Of a stretch of DNA of 64,000 bases, positions 59,910 to 64,000 are shown one piece after another; the first letter of the stretch is position 1; every line of letters starts with the position of its first letter. Source of the stretch: Adiantum capillus-veneris (taxonomy: Eukaryota; Streptophyta; Polypodiopsida; Polypodiales; Pteridaceae); NCBI GenBank assembly GCA_014529385.2, contig CM043969.1, positions 13,651,446 through 13,715,445 on the forward strand, read 5' to 3'. The translations under genes were made by a program, and so were the position numbers. The notes beneath the pieces are model-generated. The model was not told where the DNA came from, made no database searches, and saw nothing but the letters and a program-made list of their open reading frames with translations.

Positions 59910-62900
59910 TGCATTTGCATGTATATGTATACTTTGGAGCACTTTCCTATACTATGTGTATCCTCTCTTGCTCATCATGACTTTTGGGGAGCATTCATTA
60001 ACATAGTTTTTTTAATGATGCATATGAAGACCCTTAGGGAAATTTTTCTTTGACTTTAAGGTATATTTCCTTGTGTAGATGATATATACACTCTCTCTTT
60101 TACATATAATTAAATTTTCTTTGTGCTTGTATCCTAAACTTGCATCTCTTTGTATTTTATTAGCAATTTTTAAAGTTGTTAGCATAATTTTGTACATTCA
60201 CAGATCTTATTTTCAATGAATCTTAATAATATTTTAAAATACTATGCATTCTTATCCTAATATGTATAGTAATCTATACACGTGTGCAATATGCTAGCGT
60301 AAATACACATAATGTAAACTACTTTCCAATTCAAAAGAAATTGCATATAAGTGACTAGTGTATGCAACTTGGTATGGTCCCTAGTTCTATTAACACACCT
60401 CTAACACACACAAGCTATAAATTAAAAAATTTCCACATCTAATGGTGTGTACATGTTATGCTAGCAAGTATGCTAATATCGCGCGGGGTTCGCTCCAAAA
60501 ATATGTAGAATAGCACGTAAGTTCAATAGAAAGGGTTAACAAAATTATACATAGAGAAGGGTGCTTTAAGTTGAAAAAATGAAAATTTTGGTACATACGG
60601 GAAAAAAGTACATAAGGGGTCTCTATATACCTCAAAAAATGTAGAATATGGGGTTTTATAAAATACCCTTTGAATGCACGTGCTATATAAGATCTTTATA
60701 TAGTGAACCCCTTGAGTCGTTTTCCTACCTCCAAAGTTGTTTTTCCTAGTGCTTCCCATGCAGTTGATCAGGTTTCACAAACATTAGTAAAGTGTACACA
60801 ATTGTCATGTAGTGCAGTGATGATGATTCTTAATGCCTACTCGTCCTTGGTTTGATTTTGTGCACTCATAGCTCATGCCAGTATGTGTGCACCGTCAGTA
60901 GATGCCGGATCAGTGATTGTTAACTACTCCCCACAACTACTTTTTCAAGTATCCTTTCAACTTGGTTTGCCAAGTGTGAAAGACCTCCCCGTTAAATTTC
61001 CTAAGCCCTTTGTCTTCCATTGTGCAAATAGAGGGGTCTTAGCTTAGGAGACTCTCCCAGCTAGTGTCTACCTCTTTACACAAGCAAGACTAAAAGATCA
61101 TCCCCGTAAATGTAGATAATGATATTCACTGCAAAATGTGCTTGGATGCCAAAATTAGAGTTTAATTTCAGGGAGGGGGGGAGGAGAGAGAGAGAGAGAG
61201 AGAGAGAATTTCCTTTGAGCTTTGGGAAGCTCCTCTTCACCAAAGTGAAGCCCCTCTTCACAATTTTGACCTTTGCTTTGCCTTGGAGTGCAAAACTTTG
61301 ACTAGCTTGACCTTTTTCTGAATTGGAGCACAAAAACTTGGACGTTCTTTTGAAGCTTTGATAGCATTTGGGGAGCCTTTTGTGCTTTTCTCTTTAGTGC
61401 CTTTCAGCTTAGTATGTTCATATGCTATATAAGTTGGGAAACTCACAAGTAGTTCTTCGTTACAAGGGTTGTGACCTGATAAAGATAAAGTACCAATTTT
61501 AATTGGGTTGAGAGAGGTAAGAGAGAACTCATCTCTAGTTAGTCTTTCCCTTCTCCTAGGTAGAAAGTAGTTTACAAAGAGTTAAACTTGTATTCCTAGA
61601 TTTGTCAAGTCAAAAAATAAAGAATCTCATTGTGAGATCCTTGATTTTAGTTACTAGGACCGGAGTAGACTATAAAGTATCAGTGCTAAGAGAATGTGGG
61701 TCTAAGCTTAAGACCTTTATAATACATTTGAAGAAGTAGCTGAAAAAGGTTATAATGAACCTATACCTTCTCCAGTTGAAGTTAACTGACCAAGCTGGTT
61801 TGGCAGTTTAGTAGAGCAAAAAATGCTTAGTGGGGATTCATTGGGAGTAGCATAATATGATTTAGTCCTTTGTTGAGCAATGCTCAAATATCAGGTTTGC
61901 TACAAATATCTAGGTTTGAAGTACATACATAAGCATCTATATTCGTTTTTGAAAATTGAAGTAAAAATTAGTAAAATTAAGTCAATGAAAAATAGAGAGA
62001 GAGTATGATTTCTTTAAAGTTGGTATTGTAGAACCAATTCTTAAGGCATGAGCATGATGGATACTTATTACCAAGCTTTGCAAATAGTTAGTAGCAGCTT
62101 GAAGGGCTATAGATACACACAAAAGTGTGATAGAGGATCTGCAACAAGCACTTTTTATAGATGTAGTTGAACAGGTAGATATCCTAGAGAACCAGCTGGC
62201 TATAGCGCTGAAGTGCAATTAGAAAGTGCCAAAGAGGAGTTGCGCTAAAGTGCTAGGTATAGGCACGGGCCTTATTTCTTCTTGCACTTCAGGGGGGTTT
62301 TGTAGCTTTGGGGAGACATTAAAGCTCCTACAAAGAAGTGAAGCTATATGGAATGATTGAGAAGGAAAGTGTTACCAAAATATTGAAGAAAACTTTCATG
62401 AAACTAATATTTTTGTGAGTACAATTCCAAGACTTTCTTCACAAAGAGATAGTGAAAAAAAACCCGACTCCCATCCTCCCTATTAATACATAGGGTCTTC
62501 CTTCCAATGGGATTGATTACAACTAGAAAATATTACATATCATGCATATGTTTTATAGGTAGATTCTTTGCTCTCCTTCTACTAGTAAATCTTTTAGTTT
62601 TCCCTCTATTATAACTAGAGCTTGAACTGATAGATGGGGCTAAGTAGGAGGTAAGAGAATTAGCAGTGTCAGTAAGAGAAATAGGGCATTTGAGAGAGGG
62701 GATAGTTTCTTCCTCCATGTTCGATTTAAGAAGGCCAAGCAAGGACTAATTGATGCCTTTGTAGTTACCATAGGAGGTTAAAAACTTCCTTGCTTCATCT
62801 TCTTGAGATCTTTGAGTACCTTTAAGCATCGTATTACAAAAGTGGATAAAAGCAATTTGTGCTAAAACCAAATTACGGGCTTGTCTTCTAAGCCAAGATA

Positions 62901-64000
62901 AATTTACCAAAGATAATTGCTTTGTTAGGAAATAGGAATTTCAAGTGATTTATTATGTACAAAAAAGAATGGTCAAATCAAATGAAACTTGATTCGCATG
63001 CTGCTTTATTATCTTAAAGTGTACAAGAACATTTGATGTTTTGCCTGTAAATATCCCAAATAAACTCAACTTGCGATAATCCACATTAGAATTGAAGAAT
63101 GCCAAAATACCATTGCTATGTTCATAAATACTAGTGTTGTGGAGCATTTTGATAGAAATCTCATGATCGAAAAGCAGCACAACTCTCATTTATCTAGGTA
63201 TTGCATTACCTTGAAGATATTGATTTGACACTCATCCATGAAAGCATCAGGTACATTTGCTGAAAAAACCCAAGAGTGCAATGAACCCTTTATTGGGGAG
63301 GGTCCATAATTGATTGTTGACATTGGTGCCTTCGACTTTGACTTGTTTTGGAGGGAAATAGCTGGATACTTTAGGTACCATCTCTAGGTGTGTAGATTCA
63401 CTAAGAGATCATAAGTCATGTTGAAAATTCACTACGTCGTCATGTTGAAAATTGTTAGTAACCTCTAACATTAATAGATAACCACAAAATCCGTAATAGC
63501 CTGTAACACTACTGGATTGCGACTAAAAATACTCATAGATGTTGGGTTTGCGGCCTTTGGCCTAACACAGTCAACTAGTGTGAGAACCATTGCGTGTGCA
63601 GTAAGAAGTTCAATAAGCATGTAAAAATGTGAGGGCACATGGCTTAGCAAATGTGGTAGATGAGTAACTGTTGGAGTTTGTTTTAATCCTTGAGGAGCAC
63701 GTTTGAATGAGCATGCTGCACTAAAAATGAGTTTCATTATCTGCTATTTGACGATGACACTTACACTTGATGTACCTTAAGGAGCGGTTTTGTAGGCAAT
63801 GAAAGCTCGAAGATGGAGAGGGTGAACTTTGAAGCAGTTACAATTGGCAAGCAAAAAAGGAATGATGATGAGCATGGAGTGACATCAAAGAAGGGTGTAT
63901 GTTTGTTTGACTGCATGTCGATCGGATGCCAACACAAAATTCCTCCTTGTTCATTTTGAACACGGGCTATTCTCTCTATGTGTGAATGATGCCCATGTGA
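59910..64000. other. No recognisable gene to the end of the window
   Basis: Short frames on both strands show no family motif. A G-run followed by (GA)n lies at 61175-61207. The sequence has the look of decayed transposable-element DNA, but I cannot assign it. Confidence 0.4.

Overview
The window looks like nuclear DNA of a plant with a large, repeat-rich genome. The sequence shows short GT..AG introns (75-93 bp), Ty3/gypsy and Ty1/copia remnants, MITE-like elements, long satellite-like arrays, and transposase-type proteins of kinds known from plants. A seed-free plant such as a fern is my guess; the sequence alone does not settle it. I see no ordinary housekeeping gene. The window is a stack of nested mobile elements.

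Layout. (1) 1-7000: a broken gag-like polyprotein gene (2717-6159) with a coiled-coil middle, followed by a polypurine tract and a candidate 3' LTR at 6211. A palindrome recurs three times in its leader. (2) 7002-15342 and 45401-46914: two halves of what appears to be one older 'outer' element or locus. It holds a broken transposase-like gene (+), a histone H3-like gene with a tail of about 208 residues (10714-11610, +), a threefold hairpin repeat (11771-12934), and a minus-strand gene of unknown family whose 5' part lies at 45401-46140 and 3' part at 13116-15342. (3) 15343-45400: a 30,058-bp inner element that splits that minus-strand gene. Its ends are a 16-bp perfect terminal inverted repeat (AAGACCATATTAGGTA) flanked by the 4-bp direct repeat AAAC. 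Removing the element and one AAAC copy rejoins the interrupted reading frame exactly.

Inside the inner element: a minus-strand gene predicted to join a ParB-like (DGQH) region, a degenerate DNA-methyltransferase-like region and a SET domain (24476-30280); a minus-strand FCP1/HAD-like gene with a SAP-like tail (22671-23819); a second, broken FCP1-like copy (18094-18650); and a plus-strand 1075-residue DUF7869-type protein next to the right end, the best transposase candidate (41881-45108). Hundreds of copies of AAGGTCCACCACTTGTCCAA fill most of the rest. They point one way left of the minus-strand genes (15.6-21.75 kb) and the other way on the right (30.36-37.6 and 40.3-41.8 kb, and inside a 2.6-kb intron). 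My inference is a giant DNA transposon whose arrays are binding or chromatin sites and whose cargo acts on chromatin.

(4) 46.9-64.0 kb: GA-rich duplications, a degenerate minus-strand Ty3/gypsy pol fragment (about 48.96-52.0 kb) interrupted by a 1.36-kb TTAA-flanked element, a second copy of that element (56947-58272), a hairpin MITE, several simple repeats, and a small Ty1/copia reverse-transcriptase fragment near 59.8 kb. No intact gene is seen after 46.2 kb.
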